Positions 33,996 through 41,478 of a DNA stretch of 64,000 nt are shown here, in pieces; the first letter of the stretch is position 1, and each line of letters starts with the position of its first letter. The notes under the pieces are model-generated. The model ran no database searches and was not told the DNA's origin. It saw nothing but the letters and a program-made list of their open reading frames with translations. The translations under genes were made by a program, and so were the position numbers. The stretch is taken from assembly GCF_019468565.1 (NCBI RefSeq), contig NZ_CP080521.1, positions 930,001 to 994,000 of the forward strand. The letters are read 5' to 3'. The stretch comes from Pseudonocardia sp. DSM 110487 (GTDB taxonomy: Bacteria > Actinomycetota > Actinomycetes > Mycobacteriales > Pseudonocardiaceae).

Positions 33996-35124
33996 TTGCA
34001 GCACGACGTAGCGGTGATCGGAATCGGCGCCATGGGCGCGATGGCGGCCTGGAGCGCGGCCTCGCGCGGGGCGTCCGTTGTGGGCTTCGAGCAGGTACGC
34101 GATCGCGCACGACAAGGGCTCGTCGCACGGTGGGTCGCGGATCTTCCGGCGCACGATGTTCGAGGGCGAGCACTACAACCCGATCGTCGCGCGGGCCGAG
34201 GAGCTGTGGCGGAAGCTGGAGAAGGAAGCGGGCACGCGGCTGCTCCAGCCGTCGGGCGGGTTGTGCATCGGACCGCGCGACGGTGAGCTGATCGTCGACG
34301 CGCTGCGCTGCGCCGAGGCCGGTGGCGTGGAGCACGAGCTCCTCGAACCCGACCAACTCGCTGCTCGGTTCCCGCAGCACGCGCACATCCCCGGCGACGT
34401 CGGTGTCTACGAACCCGGAGCGGGCGTGCTGAACCCGGAGGCCGCGATCACCGCGGCGTTCGGCCTCGCCACCGCCGCGGGCGCCCAGCTGCGGACGGCA
34501 AGCGGGGTCACCGCGATCCATCCCGAGGAAACCGGCGTCAGGATCGAGACCGCTGACGAGGTCGTCACCGCCCGCAGCGCGATCGTCGCGACCGGCGCCT
34601 GGTTCACCGATCTGCTCCCCGACCTGCCCCTGCGCATCCAGCGCTCCTCGCTGATGTGGTTCACCGGCGCCGACCGCGCCACGTACCGGCCCGACCGGTT
34701 CCCCGTGTTCATCCGCGAGAGCGGGCCCGTCGATGGATGGGGGATCCCGGACGTCGACGGCCGCGGCGTGAAGCTCGGTGCGGGGCCGAGCGCGCCCAAG
34801 CCGTGGATCGACCACCCCCGCGACAACGACCACCCCGTCGACGAGAAGGACGTCGAGCCCGTCGCGGGGTTCTGCCGTGCCGCGTTCCCCGGTCTCACAC
34901 CGACGCCTGTGGACGCGCGCGCGTGCATGAACTCGAAGACGCCGGACGGCGACTTCGTGCTCGGCAGTCCCGAGGCCGCCCCGCGCCTCGTGCTCGCGGG
35001 CGGCTTCTCCGGGCACGGCTTCAAGCACGCCAGCGCCGTCGGCGAGATCGTCGCCGACCTCGCGCTCGCAGGCGGGTCGTCGATCCCGCTGGAGCGTTTC
35101 TCCCCCGACCGGTTCAGGAGCTGA
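33996..35124 (+). pseudogene. Frameshifted sarcosine/N-methyltryptophan oxidase-like gene (SolA-like)
   Basis: A FAD-dependent amine oxidase of about 375 residues split between two frames. The first carries QHDVAVIGIGAMGAMAAWSA and SRGASVVGFEQ (dinucleotide-binding site). The second continues YAIAHDKGSSHGGSRIF to the end, including SGGLCIGPRDGE and GGFSGHGFKHAS. One extra G near 34095 (GAGCAG-G-TACGCG) accounts for the shift. The rest has no internal stop, so decay is recent or a base-call error is possible. TTG at 33996 follows AGAGAGG and is the probable original start. Confidence 0.8.
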
Positions 35125-35127
35125 CAC

Positions 35128-35285
35128 ATGGACCATCGCCACCTGGGGCGCACGGGCTTACTGGTCAGCCCGGTCGCGCTCGGCACGATGAACTTCGGCC
35201 CCCGTCACACCGGAAGCCGACGCCCGCGCGATCATGGATCGGGCGCTCGACCACGGCGTCACGCTCTTCGACACCGCCGACGTCC
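35128..35285 (+). pseudogene. Truncated, frameshifted aldo/keto reductase remnant
   Basis: About 50 codons of an AKR N-terminus: MDHRHLGRTGLLVSPVALGT and MNFG in one frame, then VTPEADARAIMDRALDHGVT and LFDTADV in the next. One extra C in the run GGCCCCCGTCACA (near 35200) explains the shift. The sequence stops just after the catalytic Asp region, nine bases before pth ends, so at least 270 codons are gone. It starts three bases after the SolA-like stop, so both were probably one operon. Confidence 0.75.
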
Positions 35286-35293
35286 GTGCCGGA

Positions 35294-35878
35294 TCAGCCG
35301 CTCAGGGCGTGGAACCTGTTCTGCGCGGGTTCCAAACCGTCGGAGAGCAACGCCTCCGCTGCGTCTGCGGCCAGGTCGATCGCGAACTCCAGGTCCTTGC
35401 GCTCCGTGCCGGAGAAACGCTTCAGCACGTAGTCGGCCGGGTCCTGGCGACCCGGCGGGCGGCCGATGCCGAACCGGACGCGCAGGTACTCCTTCGTGCC
35501 GAGGGACGCGCTGATAGAGCGCAGCCCGTTGTGCCCGCCCTCGCCGCCGCCGCGCTTGAGCCGGATCACGCCGAAGCCGAGGTCGAGGTCGTCGTGGATC
35601 ACGATGAGGTCCTCGACCGGAACCGAGAAGTACCGGACGAGGCCGGCGACCGGCCCGCCCGACACGTTCATGTACGTGCGCGGCTTCGCGAACACCACCC
35701 GGCGGCCGGCGAGCCGGCCCTCGAGCACGTCCGCGTTCGTGCGGTGCTTGGAGAACCTGCCGCCGCCTGCCCGCGCGGCGAGCAGCTCGACCACGCCGAC
35801 CCCGACGTTGTGCCGGGTGTCGGCGTAGTCGGGGCCGGGGTTGCCGAGCCCGATCACCAACGCGGGGCCCGGCGGCAT
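35294..35878 (-). CDS. pth: Peptidyl-tRNA hydrolase
   Basis: 194 residues. ALVIGLGNPGPDYADTRHNV carries the catalytic His23. FAKPRTYMNVSGG, VIHDDLDLGFG and GGGEGGHNGLRSI are the other conserved motifs. The enzyme recycles peptidyl-tRNA that drops off ribosomes and is essential in most bacteria. It starts two bases after rplY ends, so the two genes are an operon, the usual actinobacterial arrangement. Confidence 0.97.
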   Translation of the reverse strand: MPPGPALVIGLGNPGPDYADTRHNVGVGVVELLAARAGGGRFSKHRTNADVLEGRLAGRRVVFAKPRTYMNVSGGPVAGLVRYFSVPVEDLIVIHDDLDLGFGVIRLKRGGGEGGHNGLRSISASLGTKEYLRVRFGIGRPPGRQDPADYVLKRFSGTERKDLEFAIDLAADAAEALLSDGLEPAQNRFHALSG

Positions 35879-35880
35879 GC

Positions 35881-36519
35881 TCAGCTCTCCGAGCCGGAGG
35901 ACTCGGCCGGGGTCGAGGGCGACTCCTCGACGACACCGGCGCCCTCGAGGTCGACCTCACCCTCCATCTGCTGCTCGGTGGGCGACGGCACGACGTTGAC
36001 GACGAGCAGCTCCGGGTCGGCCTTCAGCTCGGTGCCCGCGGGCAGCCGCACGTCGGAGGCGTGGATCTGGGACCCCACCACGAGGCCCTCGACGGAGACC
36101 TCGATCTGCTCGGGGATGCTGGAGACGTCGGCCTCCACCTCGAGCGTGTTGAGCTCCTGGCTGACCATGGTGCCGGGGGCGGCGTCGCCGACGACGACGA
36201 GCTGAACCTCGACGCCCACCTTCTCGCCGCGGCTGATCACCAGCAGGTCGACGTGCTCGATGTACGGGCGGATCGGGTGCGTGACCACCGTCTTGGTCAG
36301 GGCGAGCTGGGTCTCGCCGCCGATGTTCAGGCTCAGCACGGCGTTGCGGCCCTGCTCGCGGACCACGCGGGCGAACTCCAGCTGCGGGAGCGAGAGGTGC
36401 TGCGGGTCGGTGCCGTGCCCGTAGAGCACGGCGGGGATCTTTCCGGCGCGGCGGGTGCGGCGGGCGGCGCCCTTGCCGAACTCCGTGCGGGTCTCGGCGT
36501 CGATACGGGCCTCGGCCAC
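35881..36519 (-). CDS. rplY: 50S ribosomal protein L25/Ctc
   Basis: 212 residues, the long Ctc form with an N-terminal 5S-rRNA-binding L25 domain (TEFGKGAARRTRRAGKIPAV, YGHGTDPQHLSLP) and a C-terminal TL5-type beta domain (PEQIEVSVEGLVVGSQIHAS). An acidic, Ser-rich tail follows. It binds 5S rRNA in the large subunit. The GTG at 36519 follows GAGGAGACAACC, which fixes the start. It is first in the rplY-pth operon. Confidence 0.95.
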   Translation of the reverse strand: MAEARIDAETRTEFGKGAARRTRRAGKIPAVLYGHGTDPQHLSLPQLEFARVVREQGRNAVLSLNIGGETQLALTKTVVTHPIRPYIEHVDLLVISRGEKVGVEVQLVVVGDAAPGTMVSQELNTLEVEADVSSIPEQIEVSVEGLVVGSQIHASDVRLPAGTELKADPELLVVNVVPSPTEQQMEGEVDLEGAGVVEESPSTPAESSGSES

Positions 36520-36696
36520 GGTTGTCTCCTCGATCAGAACTGCTGCGGTGGACGCGCGCGACGAGGCAGACCGGTGGTACCCGGGACTGCGTCGATCACG
36601 GCGGGCCAGCGTGCACCCGCCCTCGCCGCGGAACTGGCGTCCACGATACGTGACGGTTCCCAGCGCCCCGACCTCCGGGTGCGGCAGCCCCACTTC

Positions 36697-36775
36697 CGCG
36701 AGTCGCGGTCTGGGTGTGCGCGAGTCGCGGTCTGGTGTGCGCGAGTCGCGGTCTGGGTGCGCGCGAGTCGCGGTT
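36697..36775. repeat. Tandem array of ~20-bp units
   Basis: Four units of CGCGAGTCGCGGTCTGGGTG, with small length differences (one lacks a G, one has GC for TG), run head to tail. Each unit contains the palindrome CGCGAGTCGCG with one mismatch. There is no spacer/repeat alternation, so it is not CRISPR. Confidence 0.75.
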
Positions 36776-36853
36776 GATGGCCGTCGCTCCGCTCCCGACT
36801 CCTCGATCGGCGCCGGGGGAGCACGCTCTGGGTCGTTCGGTGGTGGGCAGGCC

Positions 36854-36994
36854 CATGATCCGCAGTATCGGTTGCTCATGGTTGTGCCGGCAGCCATGAG
36901 CACCCGCTACTCGGGATCTTCGCTCTCATGATCCGGAGTTTCGGATGCTCATGGTCGTGGGGGCAGCCATGGACAACCGCTAGTTCGGATCATG
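36854..36994. repeat. Direct repeat pair with period 73 bp
   Basis: CATGATCCGCAGTATCGGTT starts the first copy and CATGATCCGGAGTTTCGGAT the second. Both continue with GCTCATGG, GGCAGCCATG and an ACCGCTA-type end. A closing CGGATCATG is the inverse of the opening CATGATCCG, so the array is bounded by an inverted repeat. The function is unknown. Confidence 0.6.
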
Positions 36995-37368
36995 CCCGCC
37001 GCCGGTCGAGGGGTCGGGGTGGGTCAGGCGCGATCGTGTCGATCAGGTCGGTCTGGTTGGGCAGCTGCCGGTGGGCGCGCCGTTCCCGGCCCGGGCCACC
37101 GGGCGCCCGCCCCGCGATCCGGGCCTCGCGCATGTTCCCGCCCGTTCACCTCGACCCGCTGCCGCACGGAGGTGGCTCGGTTGGGTGCACTACCGAACCC
37201 TGGGGTGCGTTGGCGGCCGTCCCCGACTGGGGGGCACGCCTGTTCTCGACGAGACCACCGCGGTCTGGGTGCCACGCAACCGGCTGTGGTTCCGACCCTC
37301 CACGCCCCTGCCCTCTCCCGGGTGATCGAGGCGAGACACCCCTGGGCAGGGCCGCGGGCAGGTCCATA

Positions 37369-37429
37369 GATCAGCAGGAACGGGGCACCAGCTGCAGGGG
37401 GTGCAGCTCAGGTCCCGATCCCGCTGATC
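37369..37429. other. Long nested palindrome, possible structured RNA
   Basis: GATCAGC (37369) pairs with GCTGATC (37423), a mid stem pairs CGGGG with CCCG-type sequence, and the inner AGCTGCA (37390-37396) pairs exactly with TGCAGCT (37402-37408) around GGGGG. It lies 100 bp beyond the end of prs. It could be a processed RNA hairpin or a protein-binding site. Confidence 0.4.
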
Positions 37430-37490
37430 ACGCCCCAGGTTCCAGGGCTGGCCAGCGGGCGAGGACGGGACCACAGCCAGTCAAGTCCTC

Positions 37491-37524
37491 CCCAGTCGCC
37501 CGCCCGGCCCGCGACTGGCGGGGA
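37491..37524 (-). terminator. Hairpin downstream of prs
   Basis: CCCCAGTCGC pairs with GCGACTGG-C-GGGG (one bulged base). It starts six bases after the prs stop on the minus strand. There is no T-tract. It probably terminates the glmU-prs transcript. Confidence 0.55.
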
Positions 37525-37529
37525 GCGTG

Positions 37530-38510
37530 TCAGGCGTTGCCGTTGAACAGGCTCGTGACCGAGCCGTCGTCGAAGACCTCGTGGATGGCGCGGGCAAGCA
37601 GCGGCGCGATCGACAGGACCGTCATCGTCGGGAAGCGCTTCTCGTCCGGGATCGGCAGGGTGTCGGTGAAGATCACCTCACGGGCCCCGCAGGCGGCGAG
37701 CCGGTCGGGGGCCGGGCCGGACAGCACGCCGTGCGTTGCGGCGACGACGACGTCCTTCGCACCCGACTTCAGCAGCACCTCGGCCGTCTTGGCCACCGTG
37801 CCACCGGTGTCGATCATGTCGTCGATCACGACGCACAGCCTGCCCTCGACCTCGCCGACCACCCGGTTGGCGACGGCCTCGTTCGGCCTGCGCGGGTCGC
37901 GGGTCTTGTGGATGAACGCCAGTGGGGTGCCCCCGAGCGTCTCGGCCCACCGCTCGGCCAGTCGTACGCGACCGGAGTCGGGGGAGACGACGGCCATCTC
38001 GTGGTCGGAGTAGGTGCGCTTGATGTGCTCGGCGAGCACCGGCAGCGCGAACAGGTGGTCGACCGGACCGTCGAAGAAACCCTGGATCTGGGCGGTGTGC
38101 AGGTCGACGGTCATGATGCGGTCGGCGCCCGCGACCTTGAACATGTCGGCGATCAGGCGGGCGGAGATCGGCTCGCGGCCGCGGTGCTTCTTGTCCTGGC
38201 GGGCGTAGCCCCAGAACGGCATCACCACGGTGATCCGCTTGGCCGACGCCCGCTTCAAGGCGTCGACCATGATCAGGTGCTCCATGATCTGGTCGTTGAT
38301 CGGCGCCGAGTGCGCCTGCAGCACGAACGCGTCGCACCCGCGCACCGACTCCTCGAACCGGACGAAGATCTCCCCGTTGGCGAACGAGTACGCCGACTGC
38401 GGGGTGATCGTCACGTCGAGGTGCTTCGCCACCTGCTCGGCGAGCTCCGGGTGTGCGCGCCCCGAGAAGAGCATGAGGTTCTTCTTGGGCGTCGCCGACA
38501 TCACGCTCAC
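37530..38510 (-). CDS. prs: Ribose-phosphate pyrophosphokinase
   Basis: 326 residues. Class I PRPP synthetase with the flexible loop WGYARQDKKHRGREPISARL, the metal site DLHTAQIQGFF and the PRPP-binding loop VVIDDMIDTGGT near residue 228. It makes PRPP from ribose-5-phosphate and ATP for nucleotide, His, Trp and decaprenyl-phosphoryl-arabinose synthesis. GTG at 38510 overlaps the glmU stop by four bases and has GGAGG 9 nt upstream, favouring it over ATG 38501. It forms an operon with glmU. Confidence 0.96.
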   Translation of the reverse strand: MSVMSATPKKNLMLFSGRAHPELAEQVAKHLDVTITPQSAYSFANGEIFVRFEESVRGCDAFVLQAHSAPINDQIMEHLIMVDALKRASAKRITVVMPFWGYARQDKKHRGREPISARLIADMFKVAGADRIMTVDLHTAQIQGFFDGPVDHLFALPVLAEHIKRTYSDHEMAVVSPDSGRVRLAERWAETLGGTPLAFIHKTRDPRRPNEAVANRVVGEVEGRLCVVIDDMIDTGGTVAKTAEVLLKSGAKDVVVAATHGVLSGPAPDRLAACGAREVIFTDTLPIPDEKRFPTMTVLSIAPLLARAIHEVFDDGSVTSLFNGNA

Positions 38511-40012
38511 CGTGCTGTGCCTCCGTGGACGTCGATGGCCGGGTCGGCCGCGCGGGCGGCGGCCTCGGCGGCCGGGGTGCCGGGTCGTTTGCGGGCGACC
38601 CACCCCTCGATGGTGCGCTGTGACCCGGCCGACACGGCCAGCGCCCCCGGGGGGACGTCCTCACGCACGACGGTTCCGGCGCCGGTGTATGCGCCGTCAC
38701 CGACGTGCACTGGCGCGACGAACGTGTTGTCCGACCCCGTCCTCACGTGCGAGCCGACCACCGTGCGTTGTTTGCGTACCCCGTCGTAGTTCACGAACAC
38801 GGATGACGCGCCGATGTTGCTGTGCTCGCCGATCGTGGCGTCGCCGACGTACGTCAGGTGCGGCACCTTGGTGCCCGCTCCGATGTCGGAGTTCTTCACC
38901 TCGACGAACGTGCCGATCTTGCCGCGTTCCCCGAGCCGCGCGCCAGGGCGCAGGTAGGCGAACGGCCCGACGGACGCGCCGGGACCGATCACCGCGCCGC
39001 TGCCGTGCGTGCGCACCACCTTCGCGCCCGCGCCGATCTCGCAGTCGGTGAGGGTCGTGTCCGGGCCGATCTCGGCCGCGCCCGCCACCGACGTGGCGCC
39101 GTGCAGCTGGGTGCCGGAGTGCAGCACGGTGTCGGGCTCGAGCCGGACCTGCACGTCCACCCACGTGCTGCCGGGGTCGATCACCGTGACGCCCGCGTAC
39201 ATCCACTGCTCGAGCAGGCGCCGGTTGAGCTCGGCCCGCATGGAGGCCAGCTGCACGCGGTCGTTGACGCCGCGCAGCTGCCAGTCGTCCTCGCAGCGCA
39301 CGCCGCGCACGTCGAGCTCGTCGTCGTGGGCGATCTTGACCAGGTCCGTGAGGTAGAGCTCGCCCTGGCTGTTGTGGGCACGCAGGCGGTCGATCGCGGC
39401 GAGCAGGAACCCGGTGTCGAAGGCGTACACGCCGGAGTTCACCTCGCGCAGGGCTCGCTGCTCTGGGGTGGCGTCGACCTCCTCGACGATCCGGGTGACG
39501 GTGCCGTCGGACTCGCGCACCACCCGGCCGTAGCCAGCCGGGTCGTCGACCTCGCTGGTGAGCAGCGCCAGCGGGGCGCCGGAGGCCGCGTGGTCCGCGA
39601 GCAGGGCGGCCAGCGTGGGCGGTTCGAGCAGCGGCACGTCGCCGTAGGTGACGACGATCGGTCCCGACAGGTCGGCGGGCAGCGCGTCGAGCGCACAGCG
39701 GACGGCGTGGCCGGTGCCCAGCCGCTTGTGTTGCTCGGCGACGAGCACCGGGCGGGCGAGCTCGCCGACCATCCCGTCGATCGCCTCGCGGACCTGCTCG
39801 GCTCCCGCCCCGACCACCACGACGAGGTGCTCGGGCTCGAGCGCCGCGACCGCGTGCACGGCGTGGCCGAGCAGGCTGCGGCCTGCGATGGGGTGCAGGA
39901 CCTTCGGGACGGCGGACCGCATCCGCGTGCCCTCACCTGCTGCCAGCACGATCGCCGCCGCGGGCCGGGACGGCGTGGCGCCGGACGATCCTCGCCCGTG
40001 CGGGTCGAGCAT
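38507..40012 (-). CDS. glmU: Bifunctional N-acetylglucosamine-1-phosphate uridyltransferase/acetyltransferase
   Basis: 501 residues. The N-terminal uridylyltransferase domain has IVLAAGEGTRMRSAVPKVLH near residue 22. The C-terminal left-handed beta-helix acetyltransferase has NSDIGAGTKVPHLTYVGDAT and the catalytic-His region FVNYDGVRKQ. It makes UDP-GlcNAc for peptidoglycan and, in actinobacteria, mycothiol. A Pro/Ala-rich C-terminal tail extends beyond the usual end. AGGAG precedes the ATG at 40012. prs overlaps its stop. Confidence 0.96.
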   Translation of the reverse strand: MLDPHGRGSSGATPSRPAAAIVLAAGEGTRMRSAVPKVLHPIAGRSLLGHAVHAVAALEPEHLVVVVGAGAEQVREAIDGMVGELARPVLVAEQHKRLGTGHAVRCALDALPADLSGPIVVTYGDVPLLEPPTLAALLADHAASGAPLALLTSEVDDPAGYGRVVRESDGTVTRIVEEVDATPEQRALREVNSGVYAFDTGFLLAAIDRLRAHNSQGELYLTDLVKIAHDDELDVRGVRCEDDWQLRGVNDRVQLASMRAELNRRLLEQWMYAGVTVIDPGSTWVDVQVRLEPDTVLHSGTQLHGATSVAGAAEIGPDTTLTDCEIGAGAKVVRTHGSGAVIGPGASVGPFAYLRPGARLGERGKIGTFVEVKNSDIGAGTKVPHLTYVGDATIGEHSNIGASSVFVNYDGVRKQRTVVGSHVRTGSDNTFVAPVHVGDGAYTGAGTVVREDVPPGALAVSAGSQRTIEGWVARKRPGTPAAEAAARAADPAIDVHGGTAR

Positions 40013-40253
40013 GGAGTCCACTCCTGGTCGTGGCCGGGACCGGCACGGCAGGCGGACGGCGATGCCGCGTCTGGCGCGGCTCGACGCGCCGGTGCCGGCG
40101 GTCGGGACCGACCGATCGTACGGGTTCACCCGTCCGTGTGCCGCCGCCCGGGGAGGCCTCGTAACCAGGAGGGTGGCCGGTCGTTGTCCGGGCCGAGCAC
40201 TCTCCGTGCTGGAATCGTCACAGACCGGCGCGGTCTCGACTCGGAAGGCTTCG

Positions 40254-40727
40254 ATGGGCAAGCACAGCAGGGCGGCACGCGTCCGCGCGCGTTCGCTGGT
40301 GGCGGCGGCCGTGCTGGTCGTTCTCGGCGGGTTCGGCGTGGCCGGTACCGCCCAGGCGGACGACGGGCTCGTCGAAGGCACCCCCTGTACGGAGGACGTG
40401 CGCGCCTGCGTCGACCTCGGCGCGAAGCGCGCGTGGCTCATCGACGACGGCGCCGTCGTGCGCGGTCCCGTGCAGATCAGCCCCGGCGGTCCCGGCCACG
40501 AGACGCCCAAGGGCGAGTTCCGCGTGGAGTGGAAGGACACGAACCACCGCAGCGTGGAGTACGAGGGTGCGCCGATGCCGTTCGCCGTCTTCTTCGCCGA
40601 GGGCGGGATCGCGTTCCACGAGGGCAGCCTCCGCGGCCCGTCGAAGGGGTGCGTGCGCCTCGGGCACGACGACGCCGTCGAGTTCTACAACTTTCTCGAG
40701 GTCGGCGACGCGGTTGAGGTCCATTAG
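40254..40727 (+). CDS. Secreted L,D-transpeptidase (YkuD)-like protein
   Basis: 157 residues. Residues about 10-36 are a signal peptide ending AGTAQADDG. The mature part is a small YkuD domain with IAFHEGSLRGPSKGCVRL, which carries the catalytic His and Cys. It is short for a mycobacterial Ldt: it lacks the Ig-like domains. It would form 3-3 crosslinks or attach proteins to peptidoglycan, or act as a small hydrolase. GGAAGG precedes the ATG. It is divergent from glmU. Confidence 0.85.
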   Translation: MGKHSRAARVRARSLVAAAVLVVLGGFGVAGTAQADDGLVEGTPCTEDVRACVDLGAKRAWLIDDGAVVRGPVQISPGGPGHETPKGEFRVEWKDTNHRSVEYEGAPMPFAVFFAEGGIAFHEGSLRGPSKGCVRLGHDDAVEFYNFLEVGDAVEVH

Positions 40728-40870
40728 GGCTGGTACGGGCCGGTAACGCGGCCGAAACGACCACTCGGCGTAGATCACCCACCGGTCGGCTCAGCGGATG
40801 TGTCATCCGCGACGAGACGGGCGACTCATCAGTTGTCAGGGTGGAGCGACGACGAGGAGGAGACACCAGC

Positions 40871-41308
40871 ATGCCGACGCGTACCGCCCGGACGGCCTGG
40901 AACGGTGACCTGCAGAACGGGTCCGGTCAGGTCGAGCTCAGCAGCAGCGGCGTCGGAACGTACGACGTCAGCTTTCCCAAGCGGGCGGCGGACGACGCCG
41001 ACGGCACGACCAGCCCTGAGGAGCTCATCGCCGCCGCCCACTCGGCGTGCTACTCGATGGCACTCTCGGCCGAGATCGCGCGGGCCGGCGGCACGCCGCA
41101 GTCGCTGGACGTGACGGCTGCCGTCACGTTGTCACCGGACCCCGCGGGTGGGTTCCGGATCTCGGAGATCGCTCTCACGGTCCGCGCCGAGGTCGAGGGC
41201 CTCGACGCGGACGGGTTTAGCAATGCCGCTCAAGCGGCAAAGAACGGTTGCCCGGTCAGCAAGGCGCTGTCCGGAACCACGATCACGCTGGACGCCGCCC
41301 TCGAGTGA
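40871..41308 (+). CDS. OsmC/Ohr-family peroxiredoxin
   Basis: 145 residues with the two active cysteines in AAHSACYSMAL (near residue 59) and KNGCPVSKAL (near 126). The N-terminal beta domain GQVELSSSGVGTYDVSFP fits OsmC rather than Ohr. It detoxifies organic hydroperoxides in the cytoplasm using a thiol donor. GGAGGAG precedes the ATG. No OhrR-type MarR gene is adjacent, so control differs from the usual ohr locus. Confidence 0.92.
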   Translation: MPTRTARTAWNGDLQNGSGQVELSSSGVGTYDVSFPKRAADDADGTTSPEELIAAAHSACYSMALSAEIARAGGTPQSLDVTAAVTLSPDPAGGFRISEIALTVRAEVEGLDADGFSNAAQAAKNGCPVSKALSGTTITLDAALE

Positions 41309-41346
41309 GCGGCGCCGGTGGGTCTCGAGGGGTGAAGGAGTTGGAC

Positions 41347-41406
41347 ATGAGGTGCACGGGCAACGGACGTCCGCCCGAGCCGCCGCCGCGTCCCGGCGGC
41401 CGCTGA
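41347..41406 (+). CDS. 19-residue ORF with strong ribosome site
   Basis: Encodes MRCTGNGRPPEPPPRPGGR. GAAGGAG lies 6 nt before the ATG, a near-ideal Shine-Dalgarno. It lies 38 bp after osmC and 9 bp before a strong hairpin. The next gene is on the other strand, so it is not an ordinary attenuator leader. Pro/Arg-rich peptides of this type can stall ribosomes or be antimicrobial; no function is claimed. Confidence 0.4.
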   Translation: MRCTGNGRPPEPPPRPGGR

Positions 41407-41415
41407 CTCGAAAGT

Positions 41416-41465
41416 CGACGAACGGTCCTCTCGCCGGTGCCTGTCGGCGAGGGGGCCGTTCGTCG
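41416..41465. terminator. Strong bidirectional terminator hairpin
   Basis: CGACGAACGG pairs with CCGTTCGTCG, and an inner CTCGCCG pairs with CGGCGAG around GTGCCTGT. It lies between the osmC side and the converging epoxide hydrolase. The outer stem is the same sequence as the palindromes at 7004-7060. Confidence 0.75.
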
Positions 41466-41478
41466 TGTTCTGTGGTCG

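Larger units (their letters stand above)
36520..37529. other. 1-kb gene-free region rich in repeats
   Basis: No open frame here looks like protein: the long frames are low-complexity Arg/Ser/Pro translations of GC-rich repeats. The region holds a tandem array (36697-36775), a pair of 73-bp-spaced direct repeats (36854-36994), a long structured palindrome (37369-37429) and a prs terminator (37491-37524). In M. tuberculosis I recall the lipoprotein gene lpqT here; nothing like it remains. Confidence 0.7.

Noticed and set aside
34095..34096. Programmed frameshift in the SolA-like gene
   Set aside because: There is no slippery run or downstream structure at the site, and the neighbouring genes are also decayed, so a simple mutation or base-call error is more likely.
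36697..36775. CRISPR-like tandem repeat
   Set aside because: The units abut without unique spacers and there is no cas gene.
40013..40253. tRNA gene next to glmU
   Set aside because: This tRNA-Gln position is common in related bacteria, but no cloverleaf is found here; the tRNA is at 43018-43088.
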